Assembly: GCA_963965975.1 (NCBI GenBank)
Contig: OZ014415.1
Location: forward strand, 2,113,001 to 2,177,000
Direction: 5' to 3'
From: Xestospongia bergquistia
Taxonomy: Eukaryota > Porifera > Demospongiae > Haplosclerida > Petrosiidae
DNA: 64,000 nt
Every line of letters starts with the position of its first letter. Position 1 is the stretch's first letter. The notes below the pieces were generated by a model. The model ran no database searches. It saw nothing but the letters and a program-made list of their open reading frames with translations, and was not told the DNA's origin. The position numbers were made by a program, and so were the translations under genes. This document shows positions 1-12,111 of the stretch, one piece after another.

Positions 1-34
1 GTCATGTATAATTTATATAGTAAGCAATAAGTAC

Positions 35-1223
35 TTGAACACAATTGATGTTTCCATATGGACAGACATTCATCCACTTTGCTACTAAAGCCCAATCTAA
101 CTCCAGCTCAACATTTTGATTTAATTCCAAAAATGTTTCCACTAAATCAATAATATTAGGGTTATTTGCTGGAGTAACTATTCCATATTTAGCAATCCCT
201 GTATAAGATAGATGAATATCATCCCAAAATGGAGCTATCACTGCTGCTGATGACAGTGGAAATGATGTAGCATCATGACTGCTAAATGATGTGCCAAAAC
301 TGAGTAGACCATTTGAGCTTATCTGTATTATCAAGTAAACATTAATATTTACTGAAAGTAATAGTGACTAAGTCTCACATATGAAGTATTGAAATTTTGT
401 TTTCCAATATAAAAACTTGAAGGTAGTCTGATAAGTCTAGTTTCATCATCAGCATTATTAAACTCATTCTCCTGTGTCCCAAGATCAAGAAAAACCAAAT
501 CAGATACAGAACCTAACATGAATGAAATATTAAACTAAATGAATAATAATTTAATAACTAAAAAGTTAATATAATAACAACTATTAATTAAATACAGACC
601 TCCTGACAAAAATATGTAAATAAATAATTTCTTTTTTTAAAACAATAGTGAGAACACTTTCTGCAACTTATCATTTTATTGCATAATAATTAATATCTAC
701 AGGATCACAAGCATGCACTTGAGTCCACTAAAATAAAATGATTATTGAGAACATCATTAAATAATGAAGACTGATGAATACTAACAGTGGCTAGCCCTTA
801 ATCTTCCACTTTAGCTTTAATATATTGTTATAAGCCAGAACTTAAATACAAAGTACCACTCAGTACAATCCATGAATTGCATATACATGGAACTGATAAC
901 AATAACATGGCTATATTGCAAAGGAAGGAGTTATAGGATGAGAACAAATATCAGCTATATCATTTGATTAGCATGATTTGCATGAGCTTTTGATTCTGTC
1001 TTACCAAGTGTATCAGGTGGAGTAGGTGTAGCAAAGAAAGGAGATTCAGGATCAGAACTGATATCAGCTATATCATTTGATTTGCATAATTTGCATGAGC
1101 TTTTGATTTTGTCTTACCAAGTGTATCAGTTGGAGTAGGTATTGCAAAGGAAGAAGCTACAGGATCAGAACTAATATCAGCTATATCATAGATATAGTTT
1201 ATTAATATATATATATATATATA

Positions 1224-1265
<42 letters not shown>

Positions 1266-4200
1266 GTAAACATCTTTAATAACTTACCACCTATACTAGA
1301 TCTTAAACCAAGATCAGATCCTGTATAAAAAGTGAATAATAAGTTACTACATTATACACACAGATAAAACAGTTAGACTTGTGACTTATATATGTTTACC
1401 ATTATTTAGTTTATAAACCACATTTGACCACACAGATGATGGAGAGTTGAGACAGTCAATGTCTGTAACTTTTGATGTTCTAGAAAATGGATGGTTTTCA
1501 AAATAGTCAGGTCCAGCACTATAACCAATTGCTGTATTGTGTCTAGCCCATTGCAATAGATTACATTTATAGGTAAATATAGAATATGAAGTTGATCCTT
1601 GAGATGCAATCACAACCTGAAATGTGTTTGTCTATAAACAAAAAATAGTCATGTATGATTTATAAAGTAAGCAAATAAGTACTTGAACACAATTGATGTT
1701 TCCATATGAACAGACATTCATCCACTTTGCTACTAAAGCCCAATCTAACTTTAACACAACATTTTGATTTAATTTCAAAAATTTTTCCACTTCATCGATA
1801 ATATTAGGGGTATTTTTTTGAGTGACTATTCCATATTTAGCAATCCCTGTATAAGATAGATGAATATCATCCCAAAATGGAGCTATCACTACTGCTGATG
1901 ACAGTGGAAATGATGTAGCATCAGGACTGCTAAATGATGTGCCAAAACTGAGTAGACCATTTGAGCTTATCTGTATTATCAAGTAAACATTAATATTTAC
2001 TGAAAGTAATAGTGACTAAGTCTCACATATGAAGTATTAAAATTTTGTTTTCCAATATAAAAACTTGAAGGTAGTCTGATAAGTCTAGTTTCATCATCAG
2101 CATTATTAAACTCATTCTCCTGTGTCCCAAGATCAAGAAAAACCAAATCAGATACAGAACCTAACATGAATGAAATATTAAACTAAATGAATAATAATTT
2201 AATAACTAAAAAGTTAATATAATAATAACTATTAATTAAATACAGACCTCCTGACAAAAATATGTAAATAGATAATTTCTTTTTTAAAACAATAGTGAGA
2301 ACTCTTCCTGCAACTGTTAAATCCTTCATAATTGTTATAACGTCGCCATTTCATCCAATGTGGGTGTGTGGCCTATTAATGAGTTCATTTATTCTTCATT
2401 TGCAGCATTTGGAGGTAAGACTCGATGTGTTGCTGAAATTATTATAACTGTGTAGCTTTAATAGTTTTACTAGAGACGATTTTTAAGTTCCTTTCAAGAG
2501 GTAACTACATTAATTAATTACCACATGTTGTAAGTTAAATGATATAGTGGCTTATTTTATTATACTATTAACAACTACACAATTGGTTTTTCATCAAAAA
2601 ATTCTGTAACTGTTTGATCCATTTTAATATTTCCCAAATTATTCCACATGTACGTGTACACTTTACTAGAGATCATTGCTAAGTAGGAGAATTCATTGCA
2701 AGAGGTAACTACATTATTTAGCTACAACATGCTATAAGTTAAATAGTGTAGTGACACTGTAGCTTCACTTAATATCAAGTTGAATAAGTGTTAGTAAAAC
2801 GGAGGAGCTTGTAAGTTCATGAGGTGTGTCTGTAGCTTTCAAGATTTTTGCAGGCTGTACAAGTCCTATATGCTCTTGACCAGAGACAATTCTCTAAATG
2901 AAAGAGTGGCAACGCTAGACTATTTACGGATCAGTAAAATGTTCCCATAATACATTGCTTTTTTACATAGAAATACTGCTTTTTTGGGAAGAATAAACTA
3001 TAATTTTAATAACATAGTAAGGAAGAAAACATGAAAATATACACATGTTATTTCAAATACAAATATTTATATGATGAGATAAGATAAACAAGGTAGATTT
3101 AGTCAGAGAGCACACGTCCCTCTGACATTGCAAGAATCGTCCAGCCCATATGCAGGATGATTGATGGAGGATCACTACCATGAATGTATGTTACAGATGA
3201 TCATTTGAGCTAAAAGATATTCTAAATCTTAGCCATCCCATTACAATTGAGTAGGGCATTTTTGTTTCTGGGAAACATGTCAACAACCATTTGTAAATAT
3301 AGCTGTCATGAGTAAAGTTATTATAAAGAAGATCAAAGCTACTTTATAGCTTTGATTGATTGATTTAATCAATATTATCTACACGAATAGTAAATTCCAT
3401 AATACCATTGACTACATTAGTAATGAAAACTTTACGTGATATTTAGTCTATTGCATCAAATAATTTACTATGTGCTTGTAACTTATATATATCCATATAT
3501 GGTTAAATCAAATTTAATAATAGTAGAAACACAATAGAATAAATAAGTCATATATATAAGTTATATATGTGTGTCTTATATAAATAATATAAGACACACA
3601 AGGACAATATGACTATGAATAATAATAATACATAAATGATAAGTGGTCATACCGCTACATCTCTCCTTCTAGGGATAGGGCAAGTCTAACTTTATGGTAA
3701 CAATATTGGACATAGTATTAAGTGAAGCTCATAATGCCACTAAGCCATTTAACTTACAACATGTGGCAACTAAATAGTTACCTCTTAAAAGGAATTCCAC
3801 TGCTTAGCAATGGTCACTAATAAACTAGTAAAAGTTGCAGTCAAAATAATTTCAGCAACATGTACACATCAAGTCAAATGTCACAAAGTTAGTGCACTAG
3901 CCTGGTAAATTAGTCAGGTGAGCAAGATCCAACCTCTAGATATGTTTGTAAAAGTGACTTATCCTGGTTAGTACATTAATTTGTGATATTTGACAAGGCA
4001 GAATTCTTTAACAAAAATTCTTACTGCTGCCCCTTTTAAAAATAAAATGGCTAAGTCTGTTTAAACAACAGACCAGTGCCATTCTATTATTAATCAATTT
4101 ATTGCATAATAATTAATATCTACAAGATCACAAGCACTTGACCTGGACTTACTTACAAACAATTGCAACAAAAGATACGAGTCCACTAAAATAAAATGAT

Positions 4201-4572
4201 TATTGAAAACACCATTAATAATGAAGACTGATGAATAGTAATAGTGGCTAGCCCTTAATCTTCCACTTTAGCTTTAATATATTGTTATAAGCCAGAACGT
4301 AAATACAAAGTACCACTCAGTGCATATGAATTGCATATAGATGGAACTGATAACAATTACATGGCTATGTTTACTGATGTAGAGATTTTAGAATGGATGA
4401 TGATTCATCCAAATCTTGTTTCTACACTTTTTACATTGTCATTCCTTCATTATTTTATTTAAATAAAGTTTAATAAAATTAACTTACTAGATAGTGGTAT
4501 AAAAAATACATGAAATAAAAAGAGAGATAGCACTATCTGCGAAAGACTTGATCCAGAATAGCTGAACTCCAT
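35..4572 (-). CDS. NIDO receptor gene N1 (N1b + N1a), two NIDO domains, 3' end outside window
   Basis: Exons on the minus strand: signal peptide 4488-4572 (starts MEFSYSGSSL, hydrophobic core QIVLSLFLF); NIDO exons 2027-2160, 1683-1970, 1400-1631; linkers 1288-1320 and 1118-1156; then a second NIDO set, 379-512 and 35-322, whose third exon is off the left edge. NIDO signatures are NGLLSFG, APFWDDI and KWMNVC...TNTFQVV, as in nidogen-type extracellular domains. Another linker-like copy sits near 1016-1045 without a clear acceptor. The TM exon expected below the N1b linkers is absent. N1a has no signal exon of its own, and the linker donor (phase 1) matches the N1a acceptor (phase 1). I therefore join N1b to N1a as one two-NIDO gene. 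The first intron is about 2.3 kb. NIDO calls are firm; the join is inference. Confidence 0.6.
1204..1263. repeat. (TA)n microsatellite in a linker intron of N1
   Basis: Nearly pure TA dinucleotide run between linker exons 1118-1156 and 1288-1320. The homologous introns of other units have only a few TA repeats at this spot, so it expanded here. Confidence 0.9.
2161..4487. repeat. First intron of N1: inverted and direct copies of an intergenic repeat family
   Basis: No coding exon is seen. Two direct copies of a repeat (about 2405-2560 and 2645-2790; common words are TTGCTGAAATTATT, AAGAGGTAACTACATTA and CATGTTGTAAGTTAAAT) face an inverted copy at about 3690-3885, giving a long imperfect foldback. 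Between them are a block with the short stem CTGCAA/TTGCAG (about 2860) and a hairpin module (about 3301-3375). Almost the same sequence recurs at 30.27-32.7 kb. Confidence 0.6.
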
Positions 4573-4911
4573 CGATCTTCATGTACTGTCACATGTGTGG
4601 GGTATTATTTCCTGCAGCATAGGAAATGTTCCTGTAATAGCTGTCATGAGTAAAGTTATGATAAGGAACAACAAAGCTACTCTGTTGCTTTGGTTGATTA
4701 CTTTAATCTATATGTATAGTGACAAGTTGCATGTACCATATTATTGACTGTTAGGATGTTACTAATAAACAATGGTTAGAAATCATGATTTTTTATTTGT
4801 ATATTACATGAATGCATCATTACTAAAATTAATTGGTTATTTTAATCAATTTATGTACATTTTGGTTGCATACATCCCTTACAAAATACATTTAAATGTG
4901 ACAACAATATA

Positions 4912-5062
4912 TATTCAGCAATCACTGTAGAAGCCAGTTCAAAATCATTCCAAATAAAATGGAGCTGTCACTACTAATGATGATAATGGAAATTCACATG
5001 ATGTAGGAATAGAGTATGAAAATGAGTAGACCATATGAGTTTATCTGTATCATCAAATAATT
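4912..5062 (-). pseudogene. Decayed NIDO exon relic
   Basis: The plus strand keeps the order of words of the intact middle NIDO exon: TTCAGCAATCACTGTA, CAAATAAAATGGAGCTGTCACTACT, GATGATAATGGAAAT, GAGTAGACCATATGAG, then a CTGTATCATC acceptor remnant. Insertions and deletions close every frame. It marks an older NIDO unit upstream of the N1 signal exon. The same relic recurs at 17.24, 33.14 and 40.97 kb. Confidence 0.65.
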
Positions 5063-5379
5063 ATTAATATTATCCCAAACTTGTTAGAAACAATACCAAA
5101 ACCTACTGGATATTGAATGTTTAGTTTGCATGTATAGTATAATCAAGTTTAACCAAAAAATGATTTTCTACCTAAAAGTGACAAATTTAGACATAGTACC
5201 AATTTTTGTGCACTTTTAAAAGGAAATTGTTTATTCCTATAAATACCCTAAATTTATTGGAAACAATACCAAAAACTACCGGATATTCAATTCATATTGA
5301 TGTTTACTTTGTATGCATTATCTGTAAGTTTTTGGACATGTCAAAATTCATAAAGCCGTATAATCTATACAAAGACAAT

Positions 5380-5580
5380 CAGCATGTGTGTTACCATAGC
5401 AACAGTTACTTTAAAAGCAGCATGTGTGCTATCACAACAACAATTACTTCAGCAGCAACATGTGCATTATCATAGCAACTATTACCATGGAAAACAGCCA
5501 TCATAACAACATTACCATGGCAAGTGCATATATATCACTATAGCAACTGTATACATATCCATAGTAACATTACTTATGAT
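5380..5580. promoter_or_regulatory. Cluster of RFX X-box-like sites
   Basis: GTTACCATAGCAAC at 5390-5403 is a full match to the imperfect-palindrome X-box bound by RFX transcription factors. Degenerate variants follow (TATCATAGCAAC, TTACCATGGCAAG, TCACTATAGCAAC, ATCCATAGTAAC), spaced like a decayed minisatellite of roughly 30-40 bp. The perfect site is kept at the homologous places at 17751-17764, 33627-33640 and 41447-41460. Whether RFX binds is unknown. A plus-strand open frame across this stretch (5206-5475) looks like AT-rich chance. Confidence 0.35.
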
Positions 5581-6066
5581 CTTATGAGGATTAGTCCCAT
5601 TATTGTTTTTAGACTAAAACTAATTACTTTGCAGCATTATGTTTTGAATTTTGTTAGAAACATTGTCAAAACCTACTAGATATTTAATTAATGACTACTA
5701 TTTACTAAATGATGTGCCAAAGCTGAGTAGACTATTTGAGCTATCTGTATTATCTTAAATATTTACTGAAATATTTATCTGTATGATAATTCCTTTTAAA
5801 AGGTAACTACATTATTTAGCTACAACATGCTATAAGTTAAATAGTGTAGTGACACTGTAGCTTCACTTAATATCATGTCTACTATTTAGTGTTGTTTTAG
5901 CTAACTATAACTAAAATTAGTTTAGTTTAGCTAATTAAGTAAAAAAGAAAACCATAATAACACTATTTTGTATGAATAAATGTTTGCATGGATAAATGTT
6001 TCTATGAATGATGATTCATTCATACCTTAACTCGTTTCTACCTTTTTGCTTAAAAAATCAACTTAC

Positions 6067-6157
6067 AGAATAGTTAGTGGTTTTAAAAAAATATAGGAAA
6101 CAAGAAGAGAGATAACAGTATTTGTAAAAGGCTTGAGCCTAAGTAGCTGGACTCCAT
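6067..6157 (-). pseudogene. Broken signal-peptide exon copy
   Basis: Homologous to the 85-bp signal exons. It starts MESSYLGSSLLQILLSLF but runs into an in-frame TAA just after the hydrophobic core, before the donor. It lies upstream of no intact NIDO exons. Confidence 0.5.
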
Positions 6158-6159
6158 CC

Positions 6160-6880
6160 AATCAGGATGTACTGATAAACACATGGGGTGTTATTCCCTG
6201 CAATGTTACAGATTAGTTTGGCATTGCTGTCCATTTACTTAGAAAGGAAAGGTCTGGGGACAAGCACACAAGACTCATTTAGCAGGATGTGGGTAGAGCA
6301 TTCTTAGAGCTGAGATTGTGTTAATAGAGTGAAAATGCAAAACGGTTGTTGTGATATGCACTGGTTGTGGTGATCATCTTTCAAATAGAAGCACATATCA
6401 TCTTTTAATTAGCGCTGCCTCATGTCACATTCCAATACAGTTCCTATGCAATAAGGAGAGAGATTACAACAACAACAACAACTTTTACATGTTTATGTAA
6501 TACAATAAATATAGTTGATAGCCATTATGTCAATGATGGCACTTGTTGACATACCTTGGGCCAGCTGAAAATGAGAGAAAGGCCAAAGGATGGTGGTCTG
6601 TACTGTTTCCAGGTAAAAAACGTAAGGGATTAAACTCCTATTAATAACAAGAGATATTAATATTAAAATTTTTCAGTGCAATAATAATCGTTATCTCATT
6701 GTATATCACATATATAAATAACTCTCATTAAGAACATACAATTACCTCAGGGTTGTCCCATACATCAGGGTTACTTAATAAATTTAACTCCATTTAGGAA
6801 GTGTATATCCATCACAATTCCTGGTCTCTGCTAATTTTCTACCAACAACAACTACAGAATGAAAACAGCCAAACACTCTC
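6160..6880. other. Repeat-derived stretch without a supported gene
   Basis: Holds the shared block with words GGTCTGGGGACAAGCACAC, GTGGGTAGAGCATTCTTAG and GATATGCACTGGTTGTGG, nearly identical at 34.38-34.6 kb. From about 6540 the sequence is private to this place. A short plus-strand stretch ending in a GTAAAA donor near 6622 could be an exon of the plus-strand relic that follows, but I cannot assign a domain. Confidence 0.4.
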
Positions 6881-6889
6881 CTTGATACA

Positions 6890-7390
6890 GTAAGTTCCAT
6901 TGTATTCACTTACCATTGAATGTCTTCTTGTATTTATACTTATATTGGTTGTTATCAGTTTTGTTAAAAGGAAGTCAAAGCATTATAAGAGGTTCAAGTC
7001 TAGGTAATTTATCAAACTATATACATCATGATTATTACCACAAATTATATATATTCATTATACAGGGAACACACAAATAATATTGCAAAACATGGCTATC
7101 AGTCCAACTTATAATATAGATAATATAGTAAATACATCTGCAACATTGTAAGTTGACAACATGACATTATAGTATTAGTACAATCTATTATAATACTAGT
7201 ATAGAGCTGAGGAAGCATTATATCAGAGTTTGCCTGATGAGCTGTTATCTCCTCCAAATTTTGATATACCAGTTCTTACATGCTGATACACAAGTCTATG
7301 ATCTACCAGTAGTTACTACTGATATATCAGTGAATACCAACCCAGCTTAAGCTACAACAAGGTTTGGAGATGCTTAGCCACCAGACACTT
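6890..7390 (+). pseudogene. Plus-strand paralogue relic: TM, cytoplasmic and tail exons
   Basis: On the plus strand, about 6912-7006 reads a hydrophobic helix (LLVFILILVVISFV) followed by KRKSKHYKRFKSR and a GTAATT donor. This is the same junction as LIKRKSKKENLKSG in the minus-strand TM exons. A 69-bp-type exon follows (about 7066-7140, ISPTYNI, frameshifted inside). Then comes a tail exon from about 7205 (AEEALYQSLPDELLSPP, later YDLPVVTTDISVNTNPA) with in-frame stops. The tail matches EEPLYESIPEL and ITVNINPAY of the minus-strand tails. So a paralogue in the opposite orientation once ended here, tail to tail with N2. Decayed, no open gene. Confidence 0.65.
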
Positions 7391-7399
7391 CACACACAC

Positions 7400-8476
7400 A
7401 ATTTTAAATTTTGTAACTGGAAGTAATTTTATTCACTAACTTTCATTAGTATCATTATTATTAATCATATTAAATAGAAGATTTATGTTTGTTCTCAATA
7501 TTAGTATATATTTCTACTTGCCTTTTGTTACCTTATATAACATATATACCTGTGTATTAAGTCAAAGATTATAATTGATAAATACATAAAGAGCAACGTA
7601 GCAATTCTTTAACAGTGTAAGCAACAATTTCCACTGTACTATATATAGCTATTATTAATCAGAGGTACAATGTATTTATAGTACAGTAATTATATATAAT
7701 ATCTATATACTGATATATAAGAATATGTGATAGTATGGTGATCTATAAACTGTTCCATTCATTAGTAATGGGAGTGTACTGTTTACTAAAATGACCTCAC
7801 ATGTACCAGTTTATCATTAATCATCTATTTATTTATTAATCCTTCCATCTTTCCTCCATCCATTAATCTATTTATCCATTTTTATATATCCCTCTATCCC
7901 ATCCATCCATTTTGAGATTAATGGATGGTAAATTGAAATGATTGATGAATGAAGAGAAAATGGATAGACAGATTAATGAATTAATTGATAAATGGATTAT
8001 ACAGTAACAATCTTAAATTCAATTTGAGGTTTGTAAATATGGGACTGTGTCTTTTTGTGTCAGAATAGGTTATATTACAGTGTGGCTAACAGATGAAGGG
8101 AAATCATTTTCAATATATTATAACAATGGAATATATTTCAATGTTCTTGAAAATATCAATGCAAACAAAATAAACTTTTATGATAGATGCTCAATCTTAT
8201 TGATGTATTAAATTTAGTCAGACTGTCCAATTCACTTTAACATTTAAAATAACAAAAGAACAAAGAATAATTATACTAACACTATTGTTAAACATTGTAT
8301 ATAGTATTAAACTATTTAGTAAGTTTGAAAAGTAAATATGCTGCAGACAAAATGCAACGAAGGAAATCTTTTTAAAAATTAAAAACAAATTCCTCAAATA
8401 TAAACTAAAAATAACTAAATTTTAATATCTAAAACAACAACATTACCATAAAAAGTTTTTGAAAAATAAAGAATTA
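7400..8476. other. Convergent 3' intergenic segment (copy 1 of 3) with hairpin
   Basis: Lies between the 3' ends of the plus-strand relic and N2. At 7826-8005 it carries a CCAT/ATGG-rich inverted repeat. The centre is a 9-bp stem CCATCCATT/AATGGATGG (7903-7911 with 7920-7928, loop TTGAGATT), and outer arms (CATTAATCTATTTATCCATTTT and its partner near 7955-7985) pair imperfectly. Near-identical segments are at 18.69-19.79 and 41.64-42.74 kb. No gene seen. A TTTATT (AATAAA on the minus strand) lies near 7830. Confidence 0.6.
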
Positions 8477-11400
8477 TCAAAAAGTATCACTATCATCATC
8501 AATATTGACGCATGTCTGAGAAGAATCTGGTTGTTGAGCACATGGAGTAACATAAGCAGGGTTGATATTCACTGTTATATAAGTAATAAGTTCTGATAGA
8601 TCATAGATTTCTGTAATATCATATTCTTCAAATTCTATTGGTTCAGTATCAACTGGCATTTCGTATACTTGACATTCTATCAGTTCAGTATCAACTGGTG
8701 TTTCATATTCTTGAGATTCTGTCAATTTAGTATCAACTGGTGTTTCATATTCTTGAGATTCTGTCAGTTCAGGAATACTCTCATACAATGGCTCCTCAAC
8801 TCTATGTTAGTATATAACAGACTGTGTTAATACTTTATGTGTCATGTTGTCAACTTACAATGTTGTAGATGTATTTGCTATATTATAACTTGGGCTGATA
8901 GACATTGCAATATCATCTGTTTTGTCACTGTATAATGATAGATATATAACAGACTGTGTTAATACTCTATGTGTCATGTTGTCAACTTACACTCTTGTAG
9001 ATATATTTCCTATATTATAACTTGGGCTGATAGACATTGCAATATCATTTGTTTTGTCCCTGTATAATGATAGATATATAACAGACTGTGTTAATACTCT
9101 ATGTGTCATATTGTCAACTTACACTCTTGTAGATATATTTCCTATATTATAACTTGGGCTAATAGTCATTGTAATATCATCTCTTTTGTCTCTGTATAAT
9201 GGTAGATAGTAAAGATGATTTCATAATGACTAGTTTGATGAATTACCCTGATTTTAAATTTTCTTTCTTTGACTTCCTTTTAATCAAAACTACAAGAACA
9301 ACTACAATAACCAGTACTGCTACAATAATAATAAATATAATTGCTGTTGTCACTGGTAGTCCAATTTTAAAACCAGTATTAGGACTTTCAAATCGAGATC
9401 CCAAGCCAGATCCAGATCCTGTATGAAATAGTTCAATAAAATTTTTAATAATCTAAGTTTATGATGTTTGTTAGGATTAGAATTTCTTTAATGGTTTGAT
9501 ATAACATTATTTTATATCACATTCTTAGAAATATAAATTTGGTATATTAAAATTTATTATTACTATACTTTGACTATAAAAAACCATTTCTATTAGATTG
9601 AGATCTAAACTCTGAGCCAGGACCTGAACATAATCCTGAGCTAGATCCAGATCCCGTATAAAACAGTGCATACACATTCAATAAGGAATTATATATTATG
9701 CCAAATAGTGTTCTTTACAATTTCAATGATATTTAAATTATAATAAGTAGACATTATAAGACAAAGAATGCATACTAATATCATTGAATAGTGAACAACT
9801 AACAACTAATACTGTATTTAAAACAAAGAAAGTGTAATTTATATAGACACTATGTAAAATATTAGAAAAACTTCATAAATTATGTAAAATAGATTTAAAT
9901 GAACGAGGAAGGGGTTAATGAATAAAATAGATTTGTTAGCATAGAAATAACTGTGAATAATGATTTGCATGAGCTTTTGATTTTGTCTTACCAAGTGTAT
10001 CATTTGGAGTAGGTATTGCAAAGGAAGAAGCTACAGGATGAGAACTAATATTAGCTATATCATTTGATTTGCATAATTTTGCATGAGCTTTTCATTTTGT
10101 CTTACCAAGTGTATTAGTTGTAGTAGGTATTGCAAAGAAAGGAGTTACAGGACTAATATCAGCTTATCATAGATATAGTTTATTAATGATATATCTTTAA
10201 TAACTTACCACCTATTCTAGATCTTAAACCAGGATCAGATCCTATATAAAAAGTGAATATATTAAGTTACTACATCATACACACAGATAAAACAGTTAGA
10301 CTTGTGACTTATATATGTTTACCATTATTTAGATTATAAACCACATTTGACCACACAGATGATGGAGAGTTGAGACAGTCAATGTCTGTAACTTTTGATG
10401 TTCTAGAAAATGGATGGTTTTCAAAATAGTCAGATCCAGCACTATAACCAATTGCTGTATTGTGTCTAGCCCATTGCAATAGATCACATTTATAGGTAAA
10501 TATAGAATAAGAAGTTGATCCTTGAGATGCAATCACAACCTGAAATGTGTTTGTCTATAAACAAAGAATAATCATGTATGATTTATATAGTAAGCAATAA
10601 GTACTTGAACACAATTGATGTTTTCATATGGACAGACATTCATCCACTTTGCTACTAAAACCCAATCTAACTTTAACACAACATTTTCATTTAATTCCAA
10701 AAATTTTTCCACTTCATCAATAATATCAGGGTTATTTTTTGGGGTAACTATTCCATATTTAGCAATCCCTGTATAAGTTAGACGAATATCATCCCAAAAT
10801 GGAGCTATCACTACTGCTGATGACAGTGGAAATGATGTAATATCATGACCGCTAAATGGTGTGCCAAAGCTGAGTAGACCATTTGAGCTTATCTGTATTA
10901 TAAAGTAAACATTAATATTTACTGAAAGTAATAGTGACTAAGTCTCACATATGAAGTATCGAATTTTTTTTTTCCAAAATGAAAACTTGAAGGTAGTCTG
11001 ATCTCTCTAGTTTCATCATCAACATTATTAAACTCATTCTCCTGTGTCTCAAGATCAAGAAAAACCAAATCAGATACAGAACCTAACATGAATGAAATAT
11101 TAAACTAAATGAATAATAATTTAATAACTAAAAAGTTAATATAATAATAACTATTGATTAAATACAGACCTCCTGACAAAAATATGTAAATAGTTAATTT
11201 CTTTTTTTAACAATAGTGAGAACTCTTTCTGCAACTGTTGAATCCTTCATAATTATTATAACGTCGCCATTTCATCCCATGTGGGTGTGTGGCCTATTAA
11301 TGACTTCATTTATTCTTCATTTGCAACGTTTGGAGGTAAGACTTGATGTGTTGCTGAAATTATTATAACTATGTAGCTTTAATAAATTTACTAGAGACGA

Positions 11401-12016
11401 TTTTTAAGTATGAGAATTCCTTTCAAGAGGTAACTACATTACTTAATTACCACATGTTGTAAGATAAATGATATAGTGGCTTATTTTATTATACTATTAA
11501 CAACTACACAATTGTTTTTTCATCAAAAAATTCTGTAACTGTTTGATCCATTTTAACATTTCCCAAATTATCCCACATGTACGTATACACTTTACTAGAG
11601 ATCATTGCTAAGTAGGAGAATTCATTGCAAGAGGTAACTACATTATTTAGCTACAACATGCTATAAGTTAAATGGTGTAGTGACACTGTAGCTTCACTTA
11701 ATATCATGTCTAATATTTAGTGTTGTTTTAGTTAATTATAACTAAAAAATTAAACCTCCTTTAGTTTAGCTAATTAAGTAAAAAAGAAAACTATAATAAC
11801 ATTTTGTATGAATAAATGTTTGTATGGAAAAATTTTTGTATGGATGATAATTCATCAATACCTTACATTGTTTCTACACTTTTTGCATTAACATTACTTC
11901 ATTATTTTATTTAAATTAAGCTTAATAAAATCTATACAGGATAGTGGTTTTAAAAAGTATGAGAAGAAAGACTGCAGTATCTGTAAAAGACTTGAGCCCG
12001 AGTAGCTGGACTCCAT
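8477..12016 (-). CDS. NIDO receptor N2, complete 502-residue model, type I membrane protein
   Basis: Exons: signal peptide 11938-12016 (MESSYSGSSLLQILQSFF...); NIDO 10949-11082, 10605-10892, 10323-10554; linkers 10209-10241 (SDPGLRSRIG) and 9992-10030 (SSFAIPTPNDTL); TM 9247-9418; 69-bp cytoplasmic exons 9123-9191, 8991-9059, 8859-8927; tail 8477-8801. These total 1,509 bp in one frame. NIDO hallmarks are NGLLSFG, VVIAPFWDDI, KWMNVC and TNTFQVVIAS. The TM exon opens with a Gly/Ser stalk, then about 24 hydrophobic residues and KRKSKKE. Each cytoplasmic exon encodes a variant of DITMTISPSYNIGN. The tail has three 14-residue repeats (ELTESQEYETPVDT type, YxxP) and ITYITV, which fits the ITIM pattern. 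Linker exons are phase 1-1. The nearest donor for the signal exon is GTATAG, a little weak. Probably a cell-surface receptor; ligand unknown. Confidence 0.72.
8645..8776 (-). repeat. Tail repeat of N2: three 42-bp units with YxxP
   Basis: Three tandem 14-codon units, each with a tyrosine followed by Pro at +3 (YETP, YETP, YEMP). The fourth related stretch (EFEEYDITEIYDL) has lost the Pro. N4 has four units and N7 one, so the number changes between paralogues. YxxP is a known docking motif for SH2 domains of the Crk/Nck type; use here is inferred. Confidence 0.75.
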
Positions 12017-12111
12017 CCAATCAGGATATATTGATTAATCAATAAAATAGATTTGTTTGCATAGAAATAACTGTGAATAATGATTTGCAAGAGCTTCTGA
12101 TTTTGTCTTAC

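Noticed and set aside
2355..2412. Plus-strand MWVCGLLMSSFILHLQHLE before a strong GTAAGA site, repeated beside most units
   Set aside because: Signal-like by eye, but three copies begin ATG TGA, the phase does not match the family, and no plus-strand exons follow.
5206..5475. 89-codon plus-strand open frame, also at 33398-33712
   Set aside because: Low complexity, crosses the X-box repeat, broken in the other homologous loci; kept only by recent duplication.
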